Source: Ruegeria pomeroyi (GTDB lineage: Bacteria; Pseudomonadota; Alphaproteobacteria; Rhodobacterales; Rhodobacteraceae). From it: 64,000 nt of DNA. The notes under the pieces are model-generated. The model was not told where the DNA came from. It did not search any database and saw only the letters and a program-made list of their open reading frames with translations. Shown here one piece after another: positions 24,425 through 33,703 of the stretch. The stretch covers positions 2,480,001 to 2,544,000 of the forward strand of contig NZ_JAGQAG010000001.1 of the NCBI RefSeq assembly GCF_021405525.1, in the 5' to 3' direction. Each line of letters opens with the position of its first letter. Position 1 is the stretch's first letter. The translations under genes and the position numbers were made by a program.

Positions 24425-26107
24425 ATGCCCGCCGACATCATCATTCACAACGGATCGCTGATCACCTTTGACGAGGCCCAGCCGCAAGCACAGGCGCTGG
24501 CGATCCAGGGTGGCGTGATCGCCGCCGTCGGCAGCGATGCCGAGATCCTGGCGCTGGCCGGACCCGAGACCCGGCTGATCGACGCGCGGGGCGGTACCGT
24601 GCTGCCCGGCTTTCTCGACAGCCACGTGCATCTCTTCGGCGGCTCGGTCGAGCTGGATTGCCTCAGCCTTTACGGGGTCAGGGGGCTGGACGCGATGCGC
24701 GCGGCCATTCAACCCTATGCACAGGCCAATCCCGATGACGCGCTGGTCTTTTGCGTGATGGCCGATTACGGCATCCTCGGCACCGGCCACACCCTGACAC
24801 GCCATGATCTGGACAGTATTCTGGCCGACCGCCCGCTGGCCATGTTCGCCCCCGATCACCACACCGTCTGGGCCAATACCGCCGCGCTCGAGGCGACCGG
24901 CCTGCTCCAGGGTGGCGAGGTCGACGCAGGCTCGCTGATCGTGATGGGCGAGGACGGTCTGGCCAATGGAGAACTGCTGGAACCCGGCGCCTATGGCCCG
25001 ATCCTGGGCCTGACCCGCCATGGCGGGCGCGAGATGCTGGGCCTGACCACCGGCAAGGACCCCGAGCCGCCCGCCACCCCCGAACAGCGCGCCCGCGACA
25101 AGGACGTGATCGCCCGCGGCCTGGCCCATTGCGCCGCGCAGGGCATCACCGGGCTGCACCTGATGGACGGCAACCGCTATCAGCTCGAACTGCTGACCGA
25201 GCTCGAGGCCGAGGGCCGGTTGCTTTGCCGCTGCGAAGTGCCGTTCCACATGAAGGGCACCGACCCGCTGGAGCGGATGACGGCCGAAGCGCCCGCCATG
25301 CGCGCCGCCTATCGCGGCGACAAGGTGCGCTGCAACCACCTGAAAATGTTCATCGACGGCGTGGTCGAAAGCGGCACCGCGCTGATGCTGCGGCCCTATC
25401 CGGGCGAGCTGGGCGCCAATGGCAATACGGGCGACGAGGTGTTTACCCAGGAGCATTTCACCGCCTGTTGTGTCGAGGCTGACCGGCTGGGCTTTCAGAT
25501 CGCGGTGCATGCCATCGGCGATGCCGGGGTGCGGCGCACGATTGATGCGCTCGAAGCGGCCCGGCGTGCCAATGGCCCGCGCGACAGCCGCCACCGGATC
25601 GAACATATCGAGGTGATCCATCCCGACGACATCCCCCGTCTGGCGGAACTGGATATCGTCGCCTCGCTGCAACCAGGCCACGCACCGCGCGGCCATATCT
25701 TCCCGCCCGGCGCGGTGGGGCAATACCTGCATCCCGACCAGATCGCGGGGGCCTATGCCTGGCAGACCATTCGCGAGACGGGAGCACGGGTGGTGTTCTC
25801 GACCGACTGGCCGGTGATCCCGGTCGATGTGATGCCCAGCATCCGTGCCGCCATCGCCCCGCTCGACCTCGGCCCGGACTGGCCGGAACAGAGCCAGTCG
25901 CTGATGGATACGCTGGCCAGCTATACCCGCGACAATGCCTGGGTCGAGTTCAACGAGGACAGCAAGGGCAGGCTGCAAGCGGGCATGGTGGCCGATATCG
26001 CGGTGCTCAGCCACGACCTGACCGCGCTGGCCCCCGACGAGATCACCCAGGCCGCCGCGATGGTGACGATCATGGATGGTGCGGTGACCTATCAGCGTCC
26101 AGGCTAG
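24425..26107 (+). CDS. Amidohydrolase family protein (YtcJ-like)
   Basis: A 560-residue metal-dependent hydrolase of the amidohydrolase superfamily, in the YtcJ / N-substituted formamide deformylase branch. The first metal motif is GFLDSHVHLFGG (about residues 61-72), later metal-site segments are AVHAIGDAGV and HRIEHIEV, and the catalytic Asp lies in FSTDWPV (about 460). The substrate is unknown; members cleave amides and formamides. It lies just beyond the transporter terminator and its 3' end overlaps the convergent LysR gene by 38 bp, so it is probably a separate unit, possibly linked functionally to the imported substrate. Confidence 0.85.
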   Translation: MPADIIIHNGSLITFDEAQPQAQALAIQGGVIAAVGSDAEILALAGPETRLIDARGGTVLPGFLDSHVHLFGGSVELDCLSLYGVRGLDAMRAAIQPYAQANPDDALVFCVMADYGILGTGHTLTRHDLDSILADRPLAMFAPDHHTVWANTAALEATGLLQGGEVDAGSLIVMGEDGLANGELLEPGAYGPILGLTRHGGREMLGLTTGKDPEPPATPEQRARDKDVIARGLAHCAAQGITGLHLMDGNRYQLELLTELEAEGRLLCRCEVPFHMKGTDPLERMTAEAPAMRAAYRGDKVRCNHLKMFIDGVVESGTALMLRPYPGELGANGNTGDEVFTQEHFTACCVEADRLGFQIAVHAIGDAGVRRTIDALEAARRANGPRDSRHRIEHIEVIHPDDIPRLAELDIVASLQPGHAPRGHIFPPGAVGQYLHPDQIAGAYAWQTIRETGARVVFSTDWPVIPVDVMPSIRAAIAPLDLGPDWPEQSQSLMDTLASYTRDNAWVEFNEDSKGRLQAGMVADIAVLSHDLTALAPDEITQAAAMVTIMDGAVTYQRPG

Positions 26108-26999
26108 GCACCCGGTCCGCCTCGCACAGCCAGATCATGAAGGTTTCGGCGCCCGGTTTGCCGACCCCGCGCGGAGTGATATTGCAGTAATAGCCGCGCG
26201 TGGTGCAGCATTCGTGAGAACAGGCCAGTACCAGCGCCCCGCTTTCCAGCTGGTCATCCATGAAAGGCCGCCAGCTAAGCCCGATCCCCATGCCGTTCTG
26301 CAGCGCCCGGTTATGCACCATGAAGCTGTGAAACCGGTCGTGCCGAGGCGGGCTGGGCGGGGTCACGCCGCTGCCCTCGAAAAACCGTTTCCAATCGTCG
26401 AAATGAGACTCCGCGCTCAGATGTAAGAGGCGCTCTGCCGCCAGCTCGTCCCGGCTGAGCGGACCGCGCCCGCCAAGCACGGCGGGCGTACAAACCGCCA
26501 CCAGCCGCTCCGGGATCACCCGTCGCGACACCATACCTTCCAGCCCCGCCGTGCCAAAGGTCACCAGCAGGTCGCAGGTTGCGGGGTCGTAATCGGGGTT
26601 CTGGTCGCGGGTCACGATCTGGAGCGCGATATCGGGGTGCCGCGACTGGAACGCGCCCGTCCGGGGCAGCAGGTAATAGCTGGTAAAGCCCATCGCCGCA
26701 TTGACCACCAGCGCCGCCTGCCCCGACCGGTCGCGCAGTTCGGCCAACCCCTGATGCAGCGCCTCGAACCCCGCCGCCACTGCGCGGGCCAGCTGTGCGC
26801 CCTCGTCTGTCAGGGTCAGGCGCGGCTTGGTCCGCAGGAACAAGATCACGCCCAGATCGGCCTCAAGCTGTGCCACCTGCCGGCCCACCGCCGGACCCAG
26901 CACGTTGAGTTCGCGCGCGGCACGGGTAAAGCTCAGATGCCGCGCCGCCGCGTCAAAGGCCTGTATCTGGTGCAGGGGCAAGCTGGGTCGCGCCATCAT
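26070..26999 (-). CDS. LysR family transcriptional regulator
   Basis: A 309-residue LysR-type regulator of the GcvA-like branch. The winged helix covers about residues 6-65 (LPLHQIQAFDAAARHLSFTRAARELNVLGPAVGRQVAQLE), and a periplasmic-binding-like effector domain follows (from about 90). Two adjacent ATGs (26999, 26996) are possible starts. It is divergent from the six-gene operon beginning at 27122 and so is the likely regulator of that operon. Its C-terminal codons overlap the end of the amidohydrolase gene on the other strand. Confidence 0.88.
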   Translation of the reverse strand: MMARPSLPLHQIQAFDAAARHLSFTRAARELNVLGPAVGRQVAQLEADLGVILFLRTKPRLTLTDEGAQLARAVAAGFEALHQGLAELRDRSGQAALVVNAAMGFTSYYLLPRTGAFQSRHPDIALQIVTRDQNPDYDPATCDLLVTFGTAGLEGMVSRRVIPERLVAVCTPAVLGGRGPLSRDELAAERLLHLSAESHFDDWKRFFEGSGVTPPSPPRHDRFHSFMVHNRALQNGMGIGLSWRPFMDDQLESGALVLACSHECCTTRGYYCNITPRGVGKPGAETFMIWLCEADRVPSLDADRSPHHP

Positions 27000-27121
27000 C
27001 GTTCATCCAAGGAAACATCAAGCTTCCCCTTTAACCTATTTTTTCGCCAACTGCATCCCGTTAGGCTTCACCGCAGGACGGATGAGCCGTGCCCGTGGAT
27101 ACCTCGTCAAGGACGCAAGCA

Positions 27122-28174
27122 ATGCAGGACCCCAACAGCAAGTTGACCCTTGCCAGCGGTCGCACTCGCCTGCCCGCGACAGAGGTGCAATCCCTGCTCG
27201 ACGCGATTCTCCAGGCCCTGGGGTTTGACCCAGACATCGCCGGTGAAGTGGCCGCGCATCTGGTCGATGCCAGCCTGTCGGGGGTCGAGAGCCACGGGGT
27301 GATGCGGGTGCTGGAATATGCCGCCCAGGTCGAAAGCGGCTATCTGACGCCCTCGGGCCGCCCACGGGTGGTGCGCGACGACGCAGGCGGCCCGACTCGG
27401 GTCGAGGCGGGGGGCGGCATCGGTATCCCAGCCCTGCGGCTGGCCTATGATACCTGCTGTGACGAGGCGCGCGCGCGGGGTCTGTCGGCGCTGTCGATCC
27501 GTCACGTGGGCCATACCGGGCGCCACGGCGCCTTTGCCGAGGCGGCGGCCGAGGCCGGGTGCCTGACCATTTGCCTGGGCGGCGGCAATCGCCAGACCTG
27601 GCGGCAGGTGGCGCCCCATGGCGGTGCCCGCGCCATGCTGCCCACCAACCCCTGGTGCATCGGCATTCCCGGTGGCGACCGGGGACCGGTGGTGCTGGAT
27701 TTCGCAACCTCCAAGATCGCGGGCGGCTGGATCTATGCGGCGCGGTCGGCCGGGGCGCTGCTGCCCGAGGGCTGCGTGATCGACGCCCAGGGCCACCCCA
27801 CCCGCAACCCCGAGGATTACTTTGCCGGCGGCGCCATCCTGCCGGCGGGCGGGCACAAGGGTTTTGGCCTTGCCTTGCTGGGCGAGCTGGTGGGCGAGGC
27901 GCTGCTGGGACCCTCGACCACCGAATGCAACTGGCTGCTGATCACGCTGTCGGCGGAACGGTTCCGCGATGCCCCCGCCATGGCCGCCGCCGCCGAAGAG
28001 GTGCTGGACGAGCTGCGCCGCTGCCCGCCCGCGCCGGGCAGTTCCGGGGTCGAGATCCCGGGCGAGCGCGAACGCGCCCATCGCGCGGCCTCGGGCGGGG
28101 TCGTGTCGGTCCCGCGCGACACCTGGAGACAGATCGAGACATTGGCCGACCGGCTGGGAGTATCCGCGACATGA
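27122..28174 (+). CDS. Ldh2-family (malate/L-lactate/ureidoglycolate type) dehydrogenase
   Basis: This NAD(P)-dependent oxidoreductase of the malate/L-lactate dehydrogenase-2 family has 350 residues from the ATG at 27122; a GTG at 27089 would add 11. Landmarks are SGVESHGVMRV near the N-terminus, the conserved IRHVGHTGRHGAFAE with its catalytic His, PTNPWCIGIPGGDRGPVVLDFATSKIA, and PAGGHKGFGLALLGELVGEALLG. Members act on 2-hydroxy acids or imine-like substrates such as delta1-piperideine-2-carboxylate. It is the first gene of a six-gene operon whose members all overlap or nearly touch, ending in an ATGA overlap with the MttB-family gene. Confidence 0.85.
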   Translation: MQDPNSKLTLASGRTRLPATEVQSLLDAILQALGFDPDIAGEVAAHLVDASLSGVESHGVMRVLEYAAQVESGYLTPSGRPRVVRDDAGGPTRVEAGGGIGIPALRLAYDTCCDEARARGLSALSIRHVGHTGRHGAFAEAAAEAGCLTICLGGGNRQTWRQVAPHGGARAMLPTNPWCIGIPGGDRGPVVLDFATSKIAGGWIYAARSAGALLPEGCVIDAQGHPTRNPEDYFAGGAILPAGGHKGFGLALLGELVGEALLGPSTTECNWLLITLSAERFRDAPAMAAAAEEVLDELRRCPPAPGSSGVEIPGERERAHRAASGGVVSVPRDTWRQIETLADRLGVSAT

Positions 28175-29679
28175 GCAGACGCAAGCGCAAGACCACCCCC
28201 GAGGCCAATACCGGTGAAAGACCCGAGACCGCCGCCCATGGTGGCAGTTGGCACCCGGTCCCGGCCGAGGCGGTCACGCAGCTTGCCGAGGCGGCGATCA
28301 CCATCCTCACCACGATCGGCATGGCCGAGGCGCCACCGGTTGTCTGTGACGCCATCCTTGCGGCGGGAGGCAGGCTCGACCGGGGGCGTCTCCTCTATCC
28401 GCGCGCCCTGATCGAGGCAACGCTGGCCGAAATGCCGCGCCGGGTGCTGCTGGCCGGTCAGGATCCGGCCCATGACCTGAGCGTCGGTGGCACCCGCGCC
28501 TATGCCGGCACCGGCGGCGCCGCGCCCAATGTGATGGACGCAGAGAGCGGCGACTACCGCCCCTCCAGGCTTGCCGATCTCTATGATGCCGCCCGGCTGG
28601 CCGATGCGCTGGAGCAAGTGCATTTCTTCGCCCGCTCGCTGGTGGCGGGGGACGTGGCCGAACCGCTGAGCTTTGACCTGGCCACCGCCGCCGCCGCGCT
28701 GGCGGGTACTGCCAAACACGTGATGGTGCAGGCAACCGAGCCGGGCCATGTGGCGCCGCTTGCCGCGCTCTGCCACCGGATCGCGGGGGGCGAGGCCGCG
28801 TTCCGCGCCCGCCCCTTCCTGTCGCTCAACATCAACCACGCGGTGCCCCCGCTCAGGTTTCACGCCGAAAGCGCCGAGGTGATGGCCGAGGCGGTGCGCG
28901 CGGGCATCCCGGTGCATTGCAACGTGTTCGGCCAGTTGGGGGCGTCCAGCCCGGTAACGCTGGCGGGTTCGGTGGCCCAGACCCTGGCCGAGACGCTGGC
29001 GGGGCTGGCCTTTGTCCATGCGCTCGACCCGAACGCGCCGCGTATCGCGGGCCCGCGCCCGATGATCACCGACCTGCGCAGCGGCGGGCTGGCGGGCGGT
29101 GCGGGCGAACAGGCGATGGCCACCGGGCTGGCGGTGCAGGTGCTGCGGTTCTGGGACCTGCCTTGTTCGGTGATCGCGGGCGCCACCGACAGCAAGCTGC
29201 CCGATTTCCAGTCCGGTTACGAAAAGGCGCTGACCATCAACACCGCGCTTCAGGCCGGGGCCAACCTGATCACCCAGGCGGCGGGCAGCCAGGCCGGGCT
29301 GATGGCGGTGCATTTCGGCGCCATGGTGGCCGACAATGACATGCTGGGCGCGATCCTGCGCGCCAATATCCCGCCTGAAATCACGTCCCGGACGCTGGCG
29401 TTGGAGGCGATTGCCGAGGTGGTGCGCGGCGAGGGTCATTTCCTGGGCCGGCCCGAGACCTATGCCCGGATGCGCAGCGACTTCCTCTACCCCGAGATCG
29501 CAGACCGCGCGCAACTCGGCGACTGGGCCTTGGGCACGCGCGCCGATATGGGCGCGCGTGCCTCGGCCCGGGCCATAACTCTGCTGGGTCGCCATTGGCC
29601 CAAGCACCTGTCTCCCGACCTGCGCGCCGATCTGGCCCATCAGTTCGGACTACCCGTTGAAAAGGAGCCTTCCTCATGA
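28171..29679 (+). CDS. Non-pyrrolysine trimethylamine methyltransferase (MttB) superfamily protein
   Basis: This 502-residue protein belongs to the MttB superfamily (COG5598) without an internal amber codon, so it lacks pyrrolysine. Characterised members of this non-pyrrolysine branch demethylate quaternary amines (glycine betaine, proline betaine, carnitine) and pass the methyl group to a corrinoid protein. Family landmarks include GTRAYAGTGGAAPNVMD, VHCNVFGQLGASSPVTLAGSVAQTLAETLAG and GATDSKLPDFQSGYEKALT. No cognate corrinoid protein gene is present in the window. The start ATG overlaps the preceding stop (ATGA), and the gene is coupled to the next by another ATGA. The methylated substrate is unknown. 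Confidence 0.85.
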   Translation: MSRRKRKTTPEANTGERPETAAHGGSWHPVPAEAVTQLAEAAITILTTIGMAEAPPVVCDAILAAGGRLDRGRLLYPRALIEATLAEMPRRVLLAGQDPAHDLSVGGTRAYAGTGGAAPNVMDAESGDYRPSRLADLYDAARLADALEQVHFFARSLVAGDVAEPLSFDLATAAAALAGTAKHVMVQATEPGHVAPLAALCHRIAGGEAAFRARPFLSLNINHAVPPLRFHAESAEVMAEAVRAGIPVHCNVFGQLGASSPVTLAGSVAQTLAETLAGLAFVHALDPNAPRIAGPRPMITDLRSGGLAGGAGEQAMATGLAVQVLRFWDLPCSVIAGATDSKLPDFQSGYEKALTINTALQAGANLITQAAGSQAGLMAVHFGAMVADNDMLGAILRANIPPEITSRTLALEAIAEVVRGEGHFLGRPETYARMRSDFLYPEIADRAQLGDWALGTRADMGARASARAITLLGRHWPKHLSPDLRADLAHQFGLPVEKEPSS

Positions 29680-30611
29680 AAATCGCAATCGTCGGCTGCG
29701 GCGCCATGGGGTCGATCTATGCCGCCCGCCTGGCCGAGGCCGGGCATCAGGTGCGGGCCGTGGACATGTGGACCGAGCACGTGGCGGCGATCAATGCCGG
29801 GGGCCTGCGCGTGGACGGGCCATCCGGAACGCTCCTCTCCCGTCAAGTCGAGGCGATGGAGGACCTGTCCCGGGCCGGTCCCTGCGACCTCTATATCCTG
29901 GCGACCAAGGCGGCGGGCGTCGAACCGGCGGCGCGGGCCATTGCCGCGACCATGCCGGAACATGCCTTGGTACTGACGATCCAGAACGGGCTGGGCGCGG
30001 GCGAACGCATCGCCCGCCACCTGCCCGCCGACCGGGTGCTGCTGGGCGTGGCCGAGGGGTTCGGCGCCGCCATGGTCGGGCCGGGACACGCGCGCCACAC
30101 CGCGATGAAGCTGATCCGGCTGGGCGCGATGACCGGCGGCGACGATCCGCGCCTGGAACAGGTGGCCGGGATCTGGCGCTCGGGCGGGTTCGAAGTCGAG
30201 ACCTTTGCCGATATCGACCGGCTGATCTGGGAAAAGCTGTTGTGCAACGTCACGCTCTCGGCCCCCTGCACCGCCTTTGGTTGTACCGTTGCCGATCTGC
30301 GCGCCGATCCCGAACGCTGGGCGGTGGCACTGGGCTGCATGGCCGAAGCCTATGCGATCGGCCGCGCGCGCGGGGTGGCGTTCTCCTTTGACGACCCGGT
30401 TGCCTATGTCACCGCCTTTGCCGAGAGGGTGGGCACGGCTAAACCCTCGATGTTGCAGGATCACGAGGCAAGGCGGCGCTCCGAGCTTGCGGCGATCAAC
30501 GGCGCCATCCCGCCGCTGGGCGCCGCGCTGGGGATCGCGACCCCCTATAACGATACACTCTGCGCGGTGATCCGTGCACGCGAGGCGGTATTTGAGGGAG
30601 AGCGGACATGA
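29676..30611 (+). CDS. Ketopantoate reductase family protein (PanE/ApbA-like)
   Basis: A 311-residue NADPH-dependent reductase of the 2-dehydropantoate 2-reductase family. The N-terminal Rossmann motif is IAIVGCGAMGSIYAARL, and TIQNGLGAGERIA and LIWEKLLCNVTLSAPC correspond to the family's substrate-binding segments. In this operon it is more likely to act on another 2-oxo acid or 2-hydroxy acid pair than in pantothenate synthesis. It starts within the ATGA at the end of the MttB-family gene and ends in another ATGA. Confidence 0.85.
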   Translation: MKIAIVGCGAMGSIYAARLAEAGHQVRAVDMWTEHVAAINAGGLRVDGPSGTLLSRQVEAMEDLSRAGPCDLYILATKAAGVEPAARAIAATMPEHALVLTIQNGLGAGERIARHLPADRVLLGVAEGFGAAMVGPGHARHTAMKLIRLGAMTGGDDPRLEQVAGIWRSGGFEVETFADIDRLIWEKLLCNVTLSAPCTAFGCTVADLRADPERWAVALGCMAEAYAIGRARGVAFSFDDPVAYVTAFAERVGTAKPSMLQDHEARRRSELAAINGAIPPLGAALGIATPYNDTLCAVIRAREAVFEGERT

Positions 30612-31459
30612 GACTTGCCTCGTTCCTTGTTGACGGCGCGCCCGGCTATGGGGTGATCACCGAGGCAGGCGCGCATCCCGCCCTGCCCGCGCTGCGCGCC
30701 GCCTGCCTCACCCTGCGCGACTATCTGCGCACCCGCCCGGTTGCCGATCTGCCGGGCCAATGCGGTGCGTCGCTGCCGCTGGACAGTCTGGTCTGGCTGC
30801 CGCCGATCCCCGAACCGGGCAAGATCCTCTGCGCCGGTATGAACTTTCGCAAACCCTATCCGGTCGATGGGGTGCCGCCACCAGATCCGGGTCATGTGGT
30901 GCTGTTCTCGCGCCATCCGCAAACGCTTGTGGGCCATGGCGCCCCGCTGGAAATGCCGCAAGGTGCCGCCGCCGAAAGCTTTGATTTCGAAGGCGAGATC
31001 GTTGCGGTGATCGGTCGGCCCGGCCGCCATATCGCGCCAGAGGCCGCACTGGGCCATGTGCTGGGGTATTCGGCGATGAACGAAGGCTCGGTCCGGGGCT
31101 GGATGAAACACTCGGTCCATGCAGGCAAGAATTTCCACGCTTCGGGCAGCTGGGGGCCGTGGATCACCACCGCCGACGAGGCGGGCGATATCGCCGGGAT
31201 GACATTGCAAACGCGGGTGAACGGCACCCTGATGCAGTCCGATAGTGGCGCCGGGATGATCTTTGGCCTGGCTGAGCTGATCGCCTATATCTCGCATATC
31301 CAGCCGCTGGAGGCAGGCGACATCATCGCCACCGGTTCGCCAGACGGCACCGGCGGCAGCCGCACACCGCCCGCTTTCCTGCGTCCGGGCGACCGGGTGG
31401 CGGTCACGGTCGGCGGTGTCGGTACGCTGGAAAACACCGTGGGTGAGTCCCTGCCATGA
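30608..31459 (+). CDS. Fumarylacetoacetate hydrolase family protein
   Basis: A 283-residue member of the FAH superfamily. The metal-binding catalytic domain spans about residues 70-280, with ILCAGMNFRKPYP, FDFEGEIVAVIG (acidic metal ligands), GYSAMNEGSVRGWM and IATGSPDGTGGSR. Family members hydrolyse carbon-carbon bonds, isomerise or decarboxylate 2-oxo acids. The gene overlaps both neighbours by ATGA, indicating a co-translated pathway enzyme. The substrate cannot be read from sequence. Confidence 0.88.
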   Translation: MRLASFLVDGAPGYGVITEAGAHPALPALRAACLTLRDYLRTRPVADLPGQCGASLPLDSLVWLPPIPEPGKILCAGMNFRKPYPVDGVPPPDPGHVVLFSRHPQTLVGHGAPLEMPQGAAAESFDFEGEIVAVIGRPGRHIAPEAALGHVLGYSAMNEGSVRGWMKHSVHAGKNFHASGSWGPWITTADEAGDIAGMTLQTRVNGTLMQSDSGAGMIFGLAELIAYISHIQPLEAGDIIATGSPDGTGGSRTPPAFLRPGDRVAVTVGGVGTLENTVGESLP

Positions 31460-32793
31460 ACACCGCGCGTCATCTGGCCCGCTTTGCGATCTCCTCCCGC
31501 CCCGACCCGGCGGTCGAGGCGGTCGCGGCCCCCGCCATTCTCGATTGCATCGCCTGTATCCTGGCCGGGGTCGACAGCCCGGCGGCAAGCCGCAGCCGCG
31601 CCGCGCTGGCACCGCTGGGCAGCGGGCCGGTGCCGGTTCTGGGCACCACACTGACCCTGCCCGCCCCGACGGCGGCGCTGGTCAACGCGGTGGCGGGCCA
31701 TGCCTGGGACATGGACGATTGGGAGGAGCCGGGCAACACCCATCCCACCGTTGTCCTGTTCCCGGCGCTGCTGGCGGCGGCACATCTGCGACCTGTCACG
31801 GGCGCCGAGTTGCTGGCGGCCTATGCGGTCGGGATCGAGGTGATCATGCGGCTGGGTCAGGCGCTGACACTCGACCATTACAAACGCGGCTTTCACGCCA
31901 CCGCCACGCTGGGCGCCATCGGCGCGGCGGCGGCAGTGGCGCGGCTGCTGGGGCTGAGCGAGGATCAGGCGGAACATGCGCTGGCCCTCTCGGTCTCGCA
32001 GGCGATGGGCTATACCGCGCAATTCGGCAGCACCGCCAAGCCGCTTCAGGCCGGGTTCGCCGCGCGCACCGGGGTCGAGGCGGCGCTGCTGGCCCGGGCG
32101 GGCGCCACCGCGCAACCGCATGTGCTGGATGACAAGCGTGGCTTTGCCGGGCTGTTGGCGCCGCATGATCCGGCGCGGCTGGCCGCGATCCCAGACCGGC
32201 TGGGCGCCCCCTGGGGCCTGTTGCACTACGGGCTGGCCTTCAAGCCCTGGCCGTCCTGCGGCTATACCCACCGGCTGATGACAGCGGCGGCCGAGATCCG
32301 CGACCGCCTGAACGGCGAGACCGCTGGTATCGTCGCGATCCGGGCCAGCCTGCCCGATTTCCACCATGCGATCCTGCCCTTTCACCAGCCCCGCAACCAG
32401 GCCGAAGCGCTGTTTTCCGCCCCCGCCTCGGTTGCGCGGATGCTGGTTTCGGGCGGGTTGACGCTGGCCGATGGCGCGGCGGAGTTCTGGACCGAACCCG
32501 AGATCCGCCGCTTGATCGCGCTGACCGTGCTGGTGCCCGAACCGGCGCGTGACCCGTCGCTGAACTTTGATCCCGAGCAGCCCGACCGCCTGCAGGTCAC
32601 ACTTTCCGACGGCCTTGAACTGAGCGCCAGTTGCGCCTATCCGCTGGGCGCACCGCAGAACCCGATGCCGCCCGACCACCTTGCGGCGAAATGGCACGAG
32701 ATCACCGGGCGCCCTGTGTCGCAGTATCACGCCATGCTGCGCTGGCCGCAGGCCGCCGATATCGCCACCTTTCTGCGGCAGGAGGCGGGTTGA
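31456..32793 (+). CDS. MmgE/PrpD family protein
   Basis: A 445-residue protein of the MmgE/PrpD family, which includes 2-methylcitrate dehydratase, cis-aconitate decarboxylase and related lyases. Landmarks are AWDMDDWEEPGNTHPTVVLFPALLA near residue 80 and the later YGLAFKPWPSCGYTHRLM. No methylcitrate cycle partners (prpB, prpC) are in the window, so a role in the local pathway as a dehydratase or isomerase of a di- or tricarboxylic acid is more likely. It overlaps the FAH-family gene by ATGA. Confidence 0.87.
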   Translation: MNTARHLARFAISSRPDPAVEAVAAPAILDCIACILAGVDSPAASRSRAALAPLGSGPVPVLGTTLTLPAPTAALVNAVAGHAWDMDDWEEPGNTHPTVVLFPALLAAAHLRPVTGAELLAAYAVGIEVIMRLGQALTLDHYKRGFHATATLGAIGAAAAVARLLGLSEDQAEHALALSVSQAMGYTAQFGSTAKPLQAGFAARTGVEAALLARAGATAQPHVLDDKRGFAGLLAPHDPARLAAIPDRLGAPWGLLHYGLAFKPWPSCGYTHRLMTAAAEIRDRLNGETAGIVAIRASLPDFHHAILPFHQPRNQAEALFSAPASVARMLVSGGLTLADGAAEFWTEPEIRRLIALTVLVPEPARDPSLNFDPEQPDRLQVTLSDGLELSASCAYPLGAPQNPMPPDHLAAKWHEITGRPVSQYHAMLRWPQAADIATFLRQEAG

Positions 32794-32818
32794 GACGTTG
32801 ACGGAAAGGACCCCGGCG

Positions 32819-33652
32819 ATGACCGAGAGCAATCTGCAAGACTGGCTTGGCCGGCAGGAGAGCGCCGAGGACACGCTGCGCGCCCAACCCGCGCGCTTTC
32901 TTCAGGCCACGCTCGACCGCGAGCCTGACCTGATCGAGGGCGACGCGCTGCCGCCGCTCTGGCACTGGCTCTATTTCCTCGAGGCGCGTCGCGCCAGCGA
33001 ACTGGGCCGTGACGCGCATCCGAAAAAGGGCGGCTTCCTGCCGCCCGTTTCGCTGCCGCGCCGGATGTGGGCGGGCGGACGGTTCCAATTTGACCGCCCG
33101 CTTATCCTGGGGCGGGCCGCCAGCAAACGCTCGACCATCGCCTCAATCACCGAGAAGGAGGGGCGCAGCGGCAAGCTCTGCTTTGTCACCGTCCGGCACG
33201 AACTGTTCCAGAATGGCGTTCCGGCCCTGACCGAAGAACATGACATCGTCTATCGCGAGGATCCGGCGCCGGATGCCCCGGCGCCCGCCCCCGCCCCCGC
33301 GCCCGATGGTGCCGAGTTCTCGCGCCGGATCGCGCCGACCGAGGTGATGCTGTTCCGCTATTCGGCGCTCACCTTCAACGGCCACCGGATCCATTACGAT
33401 GTCGATTACGCCCGCACCGTCGAAGGCTATGACGGGCTGGTGTTTCACGGCCCACTGACCGCCACCCTATTGGCCGATCTGGCCTGCGCACAGGCGGGCC
33501 GGCCCCTGCGCGCCTTCTCGTTCCGGGGGCTGGCGCCGATTGCCGGCCTTGCCCCCTTTGACATCCAGGGCCGGGCCGAAGGCGACAGCCTCACACTCTG
33601 GGCCCGGCGCGCGGACGGCGCGCTGGCCATGCGCGCCACTGCCGAGTTCTGA
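32819..33652 (+). CDS. MaoC/FAS1-like dehydratase (mesaconyl-C4-CoA hydratase type)
   Basis: This 277-residue protein resembles mesaconyl-C4-CoA hydratase and other double hot-dog hydratases. The N-terminal half is a FAS1-like dehydratase domain (LPPLWHWLYFLEARRASELG), a Pro/Ala-rich linker (DAPAPAPAPAP) follows at about residues 155-165, and the C-terminal half is a MaoC domain with ALTFNGHRIHYDVDYARTVEGYDGLVFHGPL holding the catalytic Asp/His pair. The start at 32819 follows GGAAAGGA. As the last gene of the operon it suggests that the pathway ends in CoA-thioester chemistry. Confidence 0.82.
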   Translation: MTESNLQDWLGRQESAEDTLRAQPARFLQATLDREPDLIEGDALPPLWHWLYFLEARRASELGRDAHPKKGGFLPPVSLPRRMWAGGRFQFDRPLILGRAASKRSTIASITEKEGRSGKLCFVTVRHELFQNGVPALTEEHDIVYREDPAPDAPAPAPAPAPDGAEFSRRIAPTEVMLFRYSALTFNGHRIHYDVDYARTVEGYDGLVFHGPLTATLLADLACAQAGRPLRAFSFRGLAPIAGLAPFDIQGRAEGDSLTLWARRADGALAMRATAEF

Positions 33653-33703
33653 GGGCTGGGTCGATCCCGAACCGGGGTCGGACCAGACGCGCCTTTTGGT
33701 GTT

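Noticed and set aside
26070-26107. Frameshift or annotation error where the amidohydrolase and LysR genes overlap
   Set aside because: Both proteins have natural C-terminal ends and the 38-bp convergent overlap is compatible with both reading frames, so it is a true overlap.
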